Assembly: GCF_030295975.1 (NCBI RefSeq)
Contig: NZ_AP027364.1
Location: 248,001-312,000 of the forward strand
Source: Thalassotalea atypica
GTDB taxonomy: Bacteria > Pseudomonadota > Gammaproteobacteria > Enterobacterales > Alteromonadaceae
DNA: 64,000 nucleotides
Reading direction: 5' to 3'
Every line of letters begins with the position of its first letter. Within the stretch, counting starts at the first letter, position 1. Positions 17,981 to 27,552 of the stretch are shown in pieces. The notes beneath the pieces were generated by a model. The model was not told where the DNA came from. It saw nothing but the letters and a program-made list of their open reading frames with translations, and did no database searches. A program made the position numbers and the translations under genes.

Positions 17981-19024
17981 TTAAAGCGGATACCAAGTCC
18001 CACCTTCTTTTAAAACAAACCAAGGTTTTGAATACCAATAAAATCGTCCGCGTTCACTGATACTGGGAGCGGTGCAGTTACAACGAACACGACCAATAGG
18101 TAAATCGTTGCTATAAGTAATAGAAAACTGTTGTTCATTTAGCCATTTTATCTTTTGACGACCTAACCCGGAAATATAACAATTTAATTGGCTAGGTAAA
18201 AAATCATCCACTTCAATGTTAAAAGTAATTGATTTGGATTGGCCATATTCAAATATGGTTTGGGCATTGGACTCTTCCAGTGTGATGGCTAACGGTAATG
18301 AATTAAGTTTGTCGCGTAAACTGGAAAGCTGGTCGTAAGGTTTTGACACAGGAAAACGGGGGATAATACTTAAATCGGAAGAAATACCCGCTGCGCCAGA
18401 TTGCTGTGAAAAACCAACAAAACCGTGATCTCGTAACCATTGTTGTATTTTGGGGGTAAATTCTCCATAAGGGTAGGCGAAATAATGCCAACTTTGTCCG
18501 GTATGTTGTTTAATCAGTTGTTCAGTTTCAAGCAGTTCTTTACTTTGTTGCTCAAGCCAAGTTTTCTCATCCATGTGTGCTGGAATGCGGGCAATGGATT
18601 GATGCTCTAAGCCGTGATTAGCGATTATCACGCCATTACTGGCGAGCTGCTTAATCTCTTCCCAGCCCAAATGACCAGCTTTGCTAACGGCGCCAGGGTT
18701 GATAAACATGGTATAAGGGTAATTGAATTCCTCAAGAATTGGCGTGCCGTTTTCAACGATATCTTGGTAAGCGTCATCAAAAGTTATCGCCACCCATTTA
18801 TTGGTCATTAATTGTTGATGCTTAATGGCGTCAACGATCTGATTTAGTGGCACCACTTTGAAGCCATTGTCTTTTAAATACTGCATGTGCATTTTAAATT
18901 GGGCTGGTGCGATACTGGTACTGGGGGGCGTATTTTCACTGACATGGTGATATTGCAAAATAACCGCCGCCGAAGTAAGTAGCGGTGCTAGAGCAAAAAA
19001 TAAAATCAGTAATCGAGTAAACAT
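17981..19024 (-). CDS. Polysaccharide deacetylase family protein
   Basis: A secreted carbohydrate esterase (CE4/NodB-like) of about 347 residues. The ATG at 19024 is preferred over a GTG two codons upstream because AAGG lies 7 bases before it. A signal peptide (FTRLLILFFALAPLLTSAA) is followed by ILQYHHVS. The NodB domain shows the metal motif TFDDAYQD and NHGLEHQS (His-x3-His type), then FAYPYGE. Residues from about 250 form a beta-rich C-terminal domain (QTIFEYGQ... ISYSN). The family removes acetyl groups from poly-GlcNAc or similar polymers. The substrate is unknown. It is convergent with sco, with only 25 bases between stops. Confidence 0.85.
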   Translation of the reverse strand: MFTRLLILFFALAPLLTSAAVILQYHHVSENTPPSTSIAPAQFKMHMQYLKDNGFKVVPLNQIVDAIKHQQLMTNKWVAITFDDAYQDIVENGTPILEEFNYPYTMFINPGAVSKAGHLGWEEIKQLASNGVIIANHGLEHQSIARIPAHMDEKTWLEQQSKELLETEQLIKQHTGQSWHYFAYPYGEFTPKIQQWLRDHGFVGFSQQSGAAGISSDLSIIPRFPVSKPYDQLSSLRDKLNSLPLAITLEESNAQTIFEYGQSKSITFNIEVDDFLPSQLNCYISGLGRQKIKWLNEQQFSITYSNDLPIGRVRCNCTAPSISERGRFYWYSKPWFVLKEGGTWYPL

Positions 19025-19176
19025 AATCACGCCTTAAACAAAGCTAAATGGATTTTAGCTAATAGAAAATTTCAAAAGTGTCTGAAATGCGATGGGAATG
19101 TCTGCATTTTGGATCAGTACCTGTATATAATCGACTATTGTTCTCTTTGTGCCAACATTCATCAAGGATTATTTTG

Positions 19177-20511
19177 TTGACTCACGTCAAACACAGTCAA
19201 ATATTTGCCATCGCGCTCCCAATGATATTGTCAAATATCACCGCGCCATTATTAGGGCTGGTTGATACTGCAGTTATTGGCCACTTGTCTCATGCTTATT
19301 TTTTGGGCGGCAGCACGGTTGGCGCCATGTTAATTACCTTTGTCACTTGGCTTTGTGGTTTCTTAAGAATGTCGACCACGGGCCTTTCCGCTCATGCATA
19401 TGGCGCGCAAGAGAGCCAAGAGAGTTATTTGATTTTGGTGCGTGGGCTAATGATAGCATTCACCATCGGTCTGTTGATAATCGTATTGCAACTCCCATAC
19501 ATTAATGCAGGGCTGTGGTTAGCTGGCGGCTCAGAGCAGGTTCAATTTTATGCTGCGCAATATGCACACATTAGGGTGTGGGGGTTGCCGGCGGCACTGG
19601 CAAACATCGTAATAGTCGGATGGCTACTAGGACAACATAAAGCCAAAATGGTGATGTGGCTGTTAATCGCCACGAATATCATCAACTTGAGTTTAGATTT
19701 ATTGTTTGTTGTGGTTTTTGATTGGCAGGTACAAGGGGTTGCTGCCGCTACTTTAATTGCTGAAATCAGCGGTTTGCTTATTGGTCTCGGGATGATTTTG
19801 CATCATCTGGAGCTCTCACTATCGGCCATGGTCGAAAAAGCAATCGGCCAGTTCAATGCTATTACTGAAAGAGAGCCGTTAATGGCTTATTTTCATCTCA
19901 ATAAAAATATCCTGATCCGAACATTGTGTTTAGAGCTGTGTTTTGTGTTCATGACTTTTCAAGGCGCACGTTTAGGCGATGATATTATTGCGGCTAATGC
20001 CATTTTGATGAACTTCTTGTTATTGATTTCATTTGGGCTTGATGGCATCGCCAATGCTGCTGAAGTCTTAGTGGGAAAAGCCAAAGGACAGAAAAACCCA
20101 GACGCGATAAAACAGGTAGTTTCGCTGTCTTTAATGTGGACAGCTGTATTCGCTGTTGCCTATAGTTTATTGTTTTTGATAGCAGAGGACTGGCTGATTT
20201 CGTTGATATCTGACATTCCGAATGTCATTGCAACGGCTAAAATTTACTATCCTTGGGTTATCTTATTACCGATTATTGCTTGTTGGTGCTTTCTATTTGA
20301 CGGTGTCTATGTAGGACTAATGAATGCTAGAGTGATGAGAAATAGCATGCTTATCTCAACTTTTGGCTGTTTTTTCCCTGTTTGGGCGTTGTTGAGTTTC
20401 ATGGGAAATCACGGATTATGGCTAGCGTTTACCTGCTTTATGTTGACTCGAGGTATGACCTTGATATGGCATTACTATGGCTATCAACAACACCGTCATA
20501 ACACCATTTAA
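19177..20511 (+). CDS. MATE family efflux transporter (DinF-like)
   Basis: A multidrug/toxin antiporter in the inner membrane with 12 expected helices. The family segment LPMILSNITAPLLGLVDTAVIGHL opens the protein, and the second repeat begins near LCLELCFVFMTFQGARLGDD. This matches the DinF branch. The start is taken as TTG at 19177 (444 residues), because AAGGA lies 8 bases upstream and the membrane fold starts right after. A longer frame from 19078 would add 33 polar residues without family character. A CTGTATATAATCG stretch at 19120 resembles half a LexA box but has no matching second half. Confidence 0.85.
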   Translation: MTHVKHSQIFAIALPMILSNITAPLLGLVDTAVIGHLSHAYFLGGSTVGAMLITFVTWLCGFLRMSTTGLSAHAYGAQESQESYLILVRGLMIAFTIGLLIIVLQLPYINAGLWLAGGSEQVQFYAAQYAHIRVWGLPAALANIVIVGWLLGQHKAKMVMWLLIATNIINLSLDLLFVVVFDWQVQGVAAATLIAEISGLLIGLGMILHHLELSLSAMVEKAIGQFNAITEREPLMAYFHLNKNILIRTLCLELCFVFMTFQGARLGDDIIAANAILMNFLLLISFGLDGIANAAEVLVGKAKGQKNPDAIKQVVSLSLMWTAVFAVAYSLLFLIAEDWLISLISDIPNVIATAKIYYPWVILLPIIACWCFLFDGVYVGLMNARVMRNSMLISTFGCFFPVWALLSFMGNHGLWLAFTCFMLTRGMTLIWHYYGYQQHRHNTI

Positions 20512-20548
20512 TGAAATATCGTTTAGATTAAATGTAAGGCATTAAAAA

Positions 20549-20568
20549 AGGCGCTTTAGAAGGCGCCT
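20549..20568 (-). terminator. Rho-independent terminator for nfuA (minus strand)
   Basis: On the minus strand AGGCGC / GCGCCT closes a short loop and is followed by TTTTTT. It lies 32 bases beyond the nfuA stop. The plus strand has no T run, so it mainly serves the minus strand. Confidence 0.75.
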
Positions 20569-20599
20569 CTTGGATATTTACTTTCGCTTTAAGCAAATA

Positions 20600-21178
20600 C
20601 TAGTAATATGAATGTTCACCACGTTCGTGCTCAGTCATATCTTTTACGCCTTTAATTTCGTTACCCATTAAATCAATCAACTGGCGTTCAATACCGTCTT
20701 TTACTGTTACGTCGATTTGGCTACAACCGTTACAGCCACCACCAAACTGAAGTACGGCGTAACCGTCGTCAGTAATTTCCATCAAAGTACATTCACCACC
20801 ATGGCCAGCTAACTGAGGGTTAACTTCTGCTTGAATAAAGTAATGTACTCGTTCAAATAACGGTGCGTCATCACTCACTTTTCGCAGTTTTGCGTTGGGT
20901 GCTTTTAAGGTTAATTGAGAGCCCATTTGATCGGTGACAAAATCAATTTCAGCATCAACTAAAAACGGTTCACTTTCAGCATCGATATAAGCTGAAAACT
21001 CATCGAAAGGGATTTTAATATCTTCAGGCTCAACTGCTTCTGCTGGGCAGTAAGAAACGCCACACTCTGCTTTTGCTGTACCTGGATTAACCACAAATAC
21101 GCGAATGCTTGTGCCTTCAGCCTGCTGAGAAAGTAACTTTACAAAATGAGTTTGTGCAGACTCTGAAATATTGATCAT
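20600..21178 (-). CDS. nfuA: Fe-S biogenesis protein NfuA
   Basis: NfuA carries a [4Fe-4S] cluster and delivers it to target enzymes, especially under oxidative stress or iron limitation. At 192 residues it matches E. coli NfuA. It has a degenerate A-type scaffold domain (about 1-100) and a C-terminal Nfu domain with GGGCNGCSQ, whose Cys149 and Cys152 bind the cluster at the dimer interface. It stands alone, with a terminator downstream; no bioH-comF link is direct, although both genes lie about 3 kb away. Confidence 0.97.
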   Translation of the reverse strand: MINISESAQTHFVKLLSQQAEGTSIRVFVVNPGTAKAECGVSYCPAEAVEPEDIKIPFDEFSAYIDAESEPFLVDAEIDFVTDQMGSQLTLKAPNAKLRKVSDDAPLFERVHYFIQAEVNPQLAGHGGECTLMEITDDGYAVLQFGGGCNGCSQIDVTVKDGIERQLIDLMGNEIKGVKDMTEHERGEHSYY

Positions 21179-21393
21179 CGAAATTTACCTGTTTAAATAT
21201 GAATGCCATACCTGAGTAATTCACTCAAGTATGATCATTTTACTCTTCTAAACGGTTCGGTGCTAGTCACTAGCTTAAATTAATGTCGTTGGTCTTATAA
21301 TTATATGTCATCAACGATAATTAAATACAAAGCCTAGTTTATTGTGGGCGCCTTTGTTATTTTTACTACTTACGATTAATTTAGGGCAATGAC

Positions 21394-23961
21394 ATGTTTT
21401 TTAGGCAAAATATATTTTTAGTCGCATTCGTATTGATATCGAGTGCTTTTTTCTCATCGGTCACTACCTCTGCACCTTTATCTTATTACTTGCCTGAAAA
21501 TCATTCTTATACTGCTGAATTACTCAAACCGAGCGCTTTTATCGGCAGCGAGATAGGAGAGCAGCACCTAAGACACGATCAATTAGTAGGTTATCTTTCT
21601 CATTTAGCGTCGCAATCAAATCGCATTAAATTAACTGAAATGGGTAAAACCTATCAGCAACGGACACAGCTACTGTTAACTATTTCAAGCCCTGAAAATT
21701 TAGCTAACCTAGACACTATTTTAGCGGACAGAGATAAAAAATCTTATCGTGCAGGCAACGATCCTGTTGTAGTTTGGCTAGGGTATAGCGTGCATGGTGA
21801 TGAGATCAGTGGCGCTCATGCCGCGCTTATCGTTGCCTATCATCTCGCGGCAAGCCAAGATAAATCTATTGAGCAAATGTTGAAAGAAACCATCATAGTC
21901 ATTGAACCTAGCATCAATCCAGATGGTATGGATCGTTTTGCTAACTGGGCCAATACATTTAAAGGCATGACAGCAAACCCTGATCCTAACCACATAGAAC
22001 ACCACCAGCATTGGCCTTCAGGGCGTACTAACCATTTTTGGTTTGATTTAAACCGTGACTGGTTATTACTATCGCAACAAGAAAGTCAAAATCGACTGAA
22101 GTATTTTCATCAGTACCAGCCTAATGTTCTAGGCGATTTTCATGAAATGGGTGCCAATGGCACTTACTTTTTCCAACCAGGTATTCCTTCACGTACTCAT
22201 CCATTGACCCCTAAAGAAAACACAAAGTTGACGCAAGATTTGGCTAAGTTTCATGCCAAAGCGCTGGATGCCAATGAACGGTTATATTACAGCGAAGAAA
22301 GCTTTGATGATTTTTATTATGGCAAAGGATCAACTTATCCTGATGTTAACGGCTCTGTTGGCATTTTGTTTGAGCAAGCCAGTAGTCGTGGCCAACAACA
22401 AGATACAGTTAATGGCCTACTGACGTTTGAATATGGCATAAAAAATCATGTACTAACGTCATTATCAACCATCAAGGGCACTTGGGTTGAGCGCAATGTA
22501 TTGAGAAAATATCGTCAAAGCTTCTACCAAGACGTTGAGGAGTTAGCTAAAAAAGAAAAAATTCGGGGCTATATTGTTTATGAATCTAAAGACCTGTATC
22601 GCCTGAATGCGTTCTTGGATAAATTGGACCAACATCAAATTGATGTGTTCCCTCTAGCGAGTGACTTTCGTTTAAATTCAAAATTGTATGCACAACAAAA
22701 TAGTTTTTTCATTCCATTGAATCAACCGCAATTTAGATTGATTCAAGCGATATTCTCAACCCAGAAAAACTTCGAAGACAATACTTTTTATGATGTCTCA
22801 GGTTGGACAATACCACTAGCAATGAACATTGAATTCGCTGCAGTGAACCGAGCTTGGGGCCTAAAATTAGCTGAACAGGCTTGGCAGCCTAAGGCGAAAC
22901 AAAAACAAGAATTTACTGGTGGCGCTTACGCCTATGCCATTGAGTGGCAACACTTTTTAGCGCCAAAATTGTTAAATGAGCTAATTAGCCAAGGGGTTAA
23001 AGTAAAAGTTGCCAATAAAGCGTTTAGTAGCATCGTTAAGGGTAATAAAAAAGACTTTAAGCCGGGGACCCTAGTAGTCTTAGCGGGCACTCAAAATACT
23101 GATGAGTGGCGTGTGCTGCTTGAGCAAGCCAGTAATAAAAATCAAATCCCAAGTTATGCATTAACAACAGGGCTGACGATTAATGGTATTGATTTGGGTA
23201 GTAGTTCATTCAGACCGATTGAGCCTCGAAAGGTGTTGATGCTTGGGGGCAATTCTGTTTCACAATATGAAGCGGGTGAAGTGCGATACTATCTCGATAA
23301 TCAGCTATCAATTCCTGTATCTATTGTTGAACCACAACGGTTTATGCAAATTGATTTGGCTGATTACACTCATATTGTCCTTGTTAATGGTCAGTATGGC
23401 TCAATGCCTGAGAAAGTAACCGATAAGCTGAGCCATTGGGTTAAAAATGGCGGCACGGTGATTGCGCAGAAAAAGGCGGTGGGTTATTTGGTTAAGCATA
23501 ATATTCTCAATGCTAAAGTAGCTTCTAAGCAGCAACTCGATACATTATTTGATACAGATGGACTACGATATCAGGATAAAGAAAAACTGGCAGGGCGTAA
23601 AAGGATCGCAGGTGCAATCTTCGCTACAGAGTTAGACCTGAGCCACCCTCTAGCTTACGGATATGATCGCTCAATATTACCAATGTTTAGAAACAGTACG
23701 ATTATTATCGACAGCCCTGCTGAACCATTTGTTGCCGTGGCGAAATACTTACCTGATCCGTTACTAAGTGGTTATACCGATCAGAATCTGGTCAATCGTA
23801 TTGCGCATAACGCTGCCATCGTGGCCCACAATTTAGGTAAAGGGCGAGTAATCGCAACCAGTGAAAACTTGGCATTTAGAGGGTATTGGTATGGCAGTGC
23901 AAAAATACTCGCCAATGCTATCTTCTTTGATAAAGCGTTCAGTGTTACCACTAAAGAGTAG
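21394..23961 (+). CDS. Secreted M14 family zinc carboxypeptidase
   Basis: An 855-residue exported metallopeptidase. A signal peptide (about 1-27) is followed by the M14 domain. The zinc ligands are in VHGDEISG (His-x2-Glu) and in DFHEMGANGT; PSINPDGMDR and FDLNRDW are typical of the family. The region after about residue 400 is long and lacks M14 motifs; it includes a glutamine-amidotransferase-like fold (ILVNGQYGSMPEKV... GGTVIAQKKA) as seen in large M14 proteins of marine bacteria. It probably degrades peptides outside the cytoplasm. It starts at ATG with AGGG upstream and stands alone. Confidence 0.85.
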   Translation: MFFRQNIFLVAFVLISSAFFSSVTTSAPLSYYLPENHSYTAELLKPSAFIGSEIGEQHLRHDQLVGYLSHLASQSNRIKLTEMGKTYQQRTQLLLTISSPENLANLDTILADRDKKSYRAGNDPVVVWLGYSVHGDEISGAHAALIVAYHLAASQDKSIEQMLKETIIVIEPSINPDGMDRFANWANTFKGMTANPDPNHIEHHQHWPSGRTNHFWFDLNRDWLLLSQQESQNRLKYFHQYQPNVLGDFHEMGANGTYFFQPGIPSRTHPLTPKENTKLTQDLAKFHAKALDANERLYYSEESFDDFYYGKGSTYPDVNGSVGILFEQASSRGQQQDTVNGLLTFEYGIKNHVLTSLSTIKGTWVERNVLRKYRQSFYQDVEELAKKEKIRGYIVYESKDLYRLNAFLDKLDQHQIDVFPLASDFRLNSKLYAQQNSFFIPLNQPQFRLIQAIFSTQKNFEDNTFYDVSGWTIPLAMNIEFAAVNRAWGLKLAEQAWQPKAKQKQEFTGGAYAYAIEWQHFLAPKLLNELISQGVKVKVANKAFSSIVKGNKKDFKPGTLVVLAGTQNTDEWRVLLEQASNKNQIPSYALTTGLTINGIDLGSSSFRPIEPRKVLMLGGNSVSQYEAGEVRYYLDNQLSIPVSIVEPQRFMQIDLADYTHIVLVNGQYGSMPEKVTDKLSHWVKNGGTVIAQKKAVGYLVKHNILNAKVASKQQLDTLFDTDGLRYQDKEKLAGRKRIAGAIFATELDLSHPLAYGYDRSILPMFRNSTIIIDSPAEPFVAVAKYLPDPLLSGYTDQNLVNRIAHNAAIVAHNLGKGRVIATSENLAFRGYWYGSAKILANAIFFDKAFSVTTKE

Positions 23962-23972
23962 TTCATCGATTT

Positions 23973-24004
23973 TTTGCGTCAGCATTTATCAATGCTGACG
24001 CAAA
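23973..24004. terminator. Perfect 14-bp hairpin between the M14 peptidase and comF
   Basis: TTTGCGTCAGCATT and its exact complement AATGCTGACGCAAA are separated by TATC. It starts 12 bases after the M14 stop and contains the comF stop codon on the other strand. It probably stops transcription of the convergent genes, though neither strand has a long T run right after the stem. Confidence 0.55.
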
Positions 24005-24737
24005 GTGTTAATACGGTGACATTTTTCACATAGTTAGATTTTAACAAGCGACTGATTTCATTGATGGTTGCGCCAGTTGTAATAACATCGTCAATGAGTA
24101 ATACTTTCTTTCCCGCGATTTGATCGCGATCGCTTAAAGCGAAATTTCCAGCGACACTTTTTCGTCGTTGTGTCCCCGATTGTCCAACCTGAGCTTGTTC
24201 ATACTTTACGCGCCTTAATAAGTTGTCTTGATAGGAAATTTGATGGTATTTACTAAATGCCTCAGCTAATAAATGGGCTTGGTTGAATCCACGTAGTTGC
24301 CATTTACGTTGATGGGTGGGAACACTTATAACAATATCAGAGCAATCATATAACTCCTCATTAGCTCTATGCCACTGATATTGAAGTACAAAGCCTAGTA
24401 GTGAAGCATAGTCATGACGTCTTTGATATTTGAATTGATTAATCCAATGTGACATAGGCCATGCATATGGAGTAACACTGATCAAACGATCAAAATGTCG
24501 CTTTTTGAATAAGTTATTCATAGCGGGCCAATTCAATAAATCACCACCGACTTTTTCGATACTGAAAAAGGGTAAGTTGGCTAAACAATAGGTACAAATT
24601 TGAGGATGCACATCACTGCTACCGTGACAGATGATGCATTGGCTTAGCTGCATTCTTAATTGGTATACTGAGCTAGTTATATTATTGAGTAATCGATTTT
24701 TGCGATAGAGCAAGCCTCGAAGATCAAACCTTTCCAT
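23979..24737 (-). CDS. comF: ComF family phosphoribosyltransferase-like protein
   Basis: This protein is related to competence protein ComFC, with a role in DNA uptake or recombination in bacteria that have competence. It has 252 residues from the first ATG. An N-terminal zinc ribbon has CIIC (Cys34, Cys37) and CTYC (Cys48, Cys51), followed by a phosphoribosyltransferase fold with the PRPP loop VLLIDDVITTGATI. The true start may be the Met at residue 29, since family members usually begin just before the first Cys pair. It is divergent from bioH. In the first-ATG reading the two frames overlap by two bases, which is another reason to doubt the longest frames. Confidence 0.88.
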   Translation of the reverse strand: MERFDLRGLLYRKNRLLNNITSSVYQLRMQLSQCIICHGSSDVHPQICTYCLANLPFFSIEKVGGDLLNWPAMNNLFKKRHFDRLISVTPYAWPMSHWINQFKYQRRHDYASLLGFVLQYQWHRANEELYDCSDIVISVPTHQRKWQLRGFNQAHLLAEAFSKYHQISYQDNLLRRVKYEQAQVGQSGTQRRKSVAGNFALSDRDQIAGKKVLLIDDVITTGATINEISRLLKSNYVKNVTVLTLCVSIDKC

Positions 24738-24816
24738 GGTTCAATTCCATTCATATCGTCCTTTGGGTACACTGTCGCGACAAACGTTAATAACACATGT
24801 TGCACACAGATTAACT

Positions 24817-25602
24817 ATGGCACAAAAACTTAAAACTTCTATTTATGGACAGGGTCAACCAATCGTATTTCTCCATGGATGGGGATTAAATTCCGGTGTA
24901 TGGCAACCCGTCATCGATAAAATCAAGCATAAGTATGAAATAATCACCGTTGATCTGCCGGGTTTTGGTATTAATCACGAGTACGTCAGTCAGCCATTTG
25001 ACTTGAAAACTATAGGTGAGCAAATTGTTTCAGCTGTTGATAAGCCAGCGATTTATTTGGGGTGGAGTTTAGGTGGCTTATTTGCGACTGAAATAGCGCT
25101 ACATCATCAAACACAATGCCAAGGTCTGATAACCGTGGCGAGCAGTCCCTGCTTTAAGCAACAAGAGCATTGGCCTGGTATAAAACCGGAATACTTGACG
25201 GTTTTTTATCAGCAATTAAGTAAAGATATTGAGCAAACGTTAAAGAACTTTTTAAAGATTCAAGCAATGGGTAGCCCTCATATTCGTCAAGACCTAAAAG
25301 AACTTCAACGTTTGGTCATGGCTTATCCTATACCAGTGCGTTCGGCGTTAAAATCTGGACTTGATCTGCTCGACACAGTTGATATACGAACGTCATTGGC
25401 AGATATCACTCAGCCATTTTTGCGAATATACGGTAAGCTAGACAGTTTGGTACCGATAGAAACCGCAGCACTCGTTAACGAATTGGCTCCTGAAAGTGAC
25501 TGGGTCGCTTTTGATAAGGCTTCTCATGCACCGTTCATATCACATCAGTCAGCGTTTATTACACAGCTCTCTCAATGGCTAGACAATCGTTTTAATGAGT
25601 AA
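24817..25602 (+). CDS. bioH: Pimeloyl-ACP methyl ester carboxylesterase BioH
   Basis: BioH cleaves the methyl ester of pimeloyl-ACP, ending the synthesis of the biotin side chain. It is an alpha/beta hydrolase of 261 residues from the chosen ATG (MAQKLKTSIYGQG), which fits the family length of about 256. The frame opens 27 codons earlier but that part has no family match. Seen are the oxyanion HGWGLN, the nucleophile elbow GWSLGG (Ser84), the acid in RIYGKLDSLVP and His in ASHAPFISH. The bioH-comF divergent pair is common in gammaproteobacteria. Confidence 0.93.
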   Translation: MAQKLKTSIYGQGQPIVFLHGWGLNSGVWQPVIDKIKHKYEIITVDLPGFGINHEYVSQPFDLKTIGEQIVSAVDKPAIYLGWSLGGLFATEIALHHQTQCQGLITVASSPCFKQQEHWPGIKPEYLTVFYQQLSKDIEQTLKNFLKIQAMGSPHIRQDLKELQRLVMAYPIPVRSALKSGLDLLDTVDIRTSLADITQPFLRIYGKLDSLVPIETAALVNELAPESDWVAFDKASHAPFISHQSAFITQLSQWLDNRFNE

Positions 25603-25729
25603 AGGGCAGCAATGATTGGTTGATTTTTATTCGATTTTGGTTGATAATTAAGCATGTTGTACCTGTTGAAAAACTGTTGATTATGCGCTGTGCTAAAAGC
25701 GCATTTAAATGAGACAGTTAGGAGAATTT

Positions 25730-26032
25730 ATGGAAATTCAATCTGCTTTTAATGCTGGCCTTCAAGGCTTTCAAAATGCCACCGAGCGTGCCAATGAGGC
25801 CGCTACAAATATAGTTCAAGAAACGACTCGAACAGAAGCCGCTGAAAGTTTTTCACCTGAACAACAAATTAATAGTGAACCTCAAGTACAAAATCGGGAT
25901 GCTGGGGATGTAATCGACTTGAATCAGGAAATAGTTGATCTTAAAGTAGCAGAGTTCCAAGCAAAGGCTTCGGCTGAAGTCGTTCAAACGGCTGATGAAG
26001 TGCTTGGTACGTTAATTGATGTAACGGCTTAA
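25730..26032 (+). CDS. Small helical protein with flagellar rod/hook-like C-terminus
   Basis: A 100-residue product from ATG at 25730, chosen for GGAG 5 bases upstream; the longer frame adds seven residues. The N-terminal part starts with a short helix (IQSAFNAGLQGFQNATERANEAA), the middle is Gln/Glu-rich and disordered, and the C-terminal helix (DLNQEIVDLKVAEFQAKASAEV) reads like the terminal coiled-coil of flagellar rod and hook proteins. I do not recognise a named family. It is followed 27 bases later by the SprA-related protein, and the two are likely cotranscribed. Confidence 0.65.
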   Translation: MEIQSAFNAGLQGFQNATERANEAATNIVQETTRTEAAESFSPEQQINSEPQVQNRDAGDVIDLNQEIVDLKVAEFQAKASAEVVQTADEVLGTLIDVTA

Positions 26033-26059
26033 GCTTAATTGTGTTAGTTGGAAATTGAT

Positions 26060-27022
26060 GTGAATATTACAACGCAAACGGCAACATCACCATTAGCCAC
26101 TGTAGTCAATCCGCCTACAGATAACCTGCGTCGTGAAAATTCTCAACGAGAAATCATCTCTCAACCAACACCTACCCATCAGTCAGCGGCTGAGAAAGGA
26201 GTTGCTTCAGATCGGGAGCGGGGACGTACCCCTGCACAGAATAACGAACAAATTGACTTTTCGGCAATTCAGGAAAATGCTGAAAAAGAAAATTCCACCA
26301 TTAATGACGCGAATGACCATGAACGAGGTAACTCTCAATCTGCTGACCAAGATCAAGCGAAAAATGCAGAGCAAAAAGAGCAGAATGGTGAAGAGGATAG
26401 TGTTGAAGTATTTAGAGAGCAGCAAGAGATTCGTCAGCTACAAAAGCGCGATCAAGAAGTTCGTTCTCATGAACAAGCCCACGACGCTGCAGGCGGTGCG
26501 TACACCAGTTCACCAACGTATGGGTATGAAGTAGGACCAGATGGTAAAAAATATGCTGTTACAGGCGAAGTGTCTGTAGACCTTTCACCAATCGAAGGTA
26601 ATCCAAGAGCTACCATAGCAAAAATGCAAAAGGTGAGAACTGCTGCCTTAGCTCCTGCAAATCCGTCAATCCAAGACACTAAAGTCGCCGCATCAGCGCA
26701 AGCGATCATCTTGCAAGCACAGCAGTCATTGCAAAGTGTTGCATCAACTGAGTCAGAAAATTCGGTTGATAGTGCAGAAGGTGTTCGCTATACCGGCAAC
26801 ACAGATATTTTTAGGGCCGATGCTGGGGATACAATAGAGAGTGAAAATTCTTCTAACGAATTTGACCAATTTATTGGACAGACGTTGTCCTCTCAAGAAC
26901 AAATTTCTCCAACGCGTAATGAAGAAATTGCGCAACGAGCAACGCGGATTGAGACATATTATGCGAATATTAATCAAGCCTATGATCAAAGTCCTAAGTT
27001 TCAATTTGAATTGACCGCTTAG
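26060..27022 (+). CDS. SprA-related putative metalloprotease (CJM1_0395-like)
   Basis: A roughly 320-residue protein with no signal peptide. The first 130 residues are rich in Asn, Gln and Glu and look disordered. Then follows RSHEQAHDAAGGAYTS, with a HExxH zinc-protease motif, and GYEVGPDGKKYAVTGEVSVDLSP, which are the core of the SprA-related family (PF12118). Family members are annotated as putative metalloproteases without known substrate. The start is uncertain: GTG at 26060 has GGA upstream at a usable distance, while TTG at 26048 also fits. The C-terminal 80 residues are low-complexity and acidic. Its pairing with the flagellum-like small gene is notable. Confidence 0.75.
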   Translation: MNITTQTATSPLATVVNPPTDNLRRENSQREIISQPTPTHQSAAEKGVASDRERGRTPAQNNEQIDFSAIQENAEKENSTINDANDHERGNSQSADQDQAKNAEQKEQNGEEDSVEVFREQQEIRQLQKRDQEVRSHEQAHDAAGGAYTSSPTYGYEVGPDGKKYAVTGEVSVDLSPIEGNPRATIAKMQKVRTAALAPANPSIQDTKVAASAQAIILQAQQSLQSVASTESENSVDSAEGVRYTGNTDIFRADAGDTIESENSSNEFDQFIGQTLSSQEQISPTRNEEIAQRATRIETYYANINQAYDQSPKFQFELTA

Positions 27023-27059
27023 TACTTCATACTTTTTCGAGTAAATTAAGAAAGCCATT

Positions 27060-27443
27060 ATGAAACAAATCGTCACTATTGTACCTGTTCTATTGTTAGC
27101 ACTTTGGGGCTGTAATTCATACGATACTCAAACCAATTCTTTGGAGCTTGTAAAGGGAGAGATTCAGTCAGTGGTCAATGGAGAAGTGAAAACTATGTGG
27201 AGAAAAGGTGAAGTTCGCTTTTTTAATTTGGAGGGTGGATTCTATGGGTTGATCGCAGATAATGGCGATAAACTTCTGCCGATGAACCTAAACAAAAAAT
27301 ATAAGCAGCATGGCGCTATCATTCAATTTCAAGGCCATTACATTAAGGACATGATGACTATACAGCAATGGGGCCAAGTATATAAGATCACCAAGGTACA
27401 ATTGATAAAGGCTGGCCGTTCTACAAGCCAACCAACGCATTAA
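27060..27443 (+). CDS. Small predicted lipoprotein
   Basis: A 127-residue protein with a lipoprotein signal: KQIVTIVPVLLLALWGC, where Cys18 would be lipidated. The mature part is predicted beta-rich (GEIQSVVNGEVKTMWRKGEVRFFNLEGGFYGLIADNG), with a possible OB-like or small barrel fold. I do not recognise a family. It starts 37 bases after the SprA-related gene and may be in the same transcript. Confidence 0.6.
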   Translation: MKQIVTIVPVLLLALWGCNSYDTQTNSLELVKGEIQSVVNGEVKTMWRKGEVRFFNLEGGFYGLIADNGDKLLPMNLNKKYKQHGAIIQFQGHYIKDMMTIQQWGQVYKITKVQLIKAGRSTSQPTH

Positions 27444-27552
27444 CTATTGTTCTATATATTTGATTTTAGCGTACCAACCTAAGCATTTCTGATTCCAATT
27501 TTTTATTCTTTTAATGCGCATATAAACGTCTAAGAACAGCCAGTTTGATATG

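Noticed and set aside
19117-19140. Possible LexA box before the MATE exporter (CTGTATATAATCG)
   Set aside because: The right half CAG at the proper distance is missing.
25683-25704. Hairpin ATGCGC / GCGCAT after bioH as a terminator
   Set aside because: Only 6 bp with a 10-base loop and no T run.
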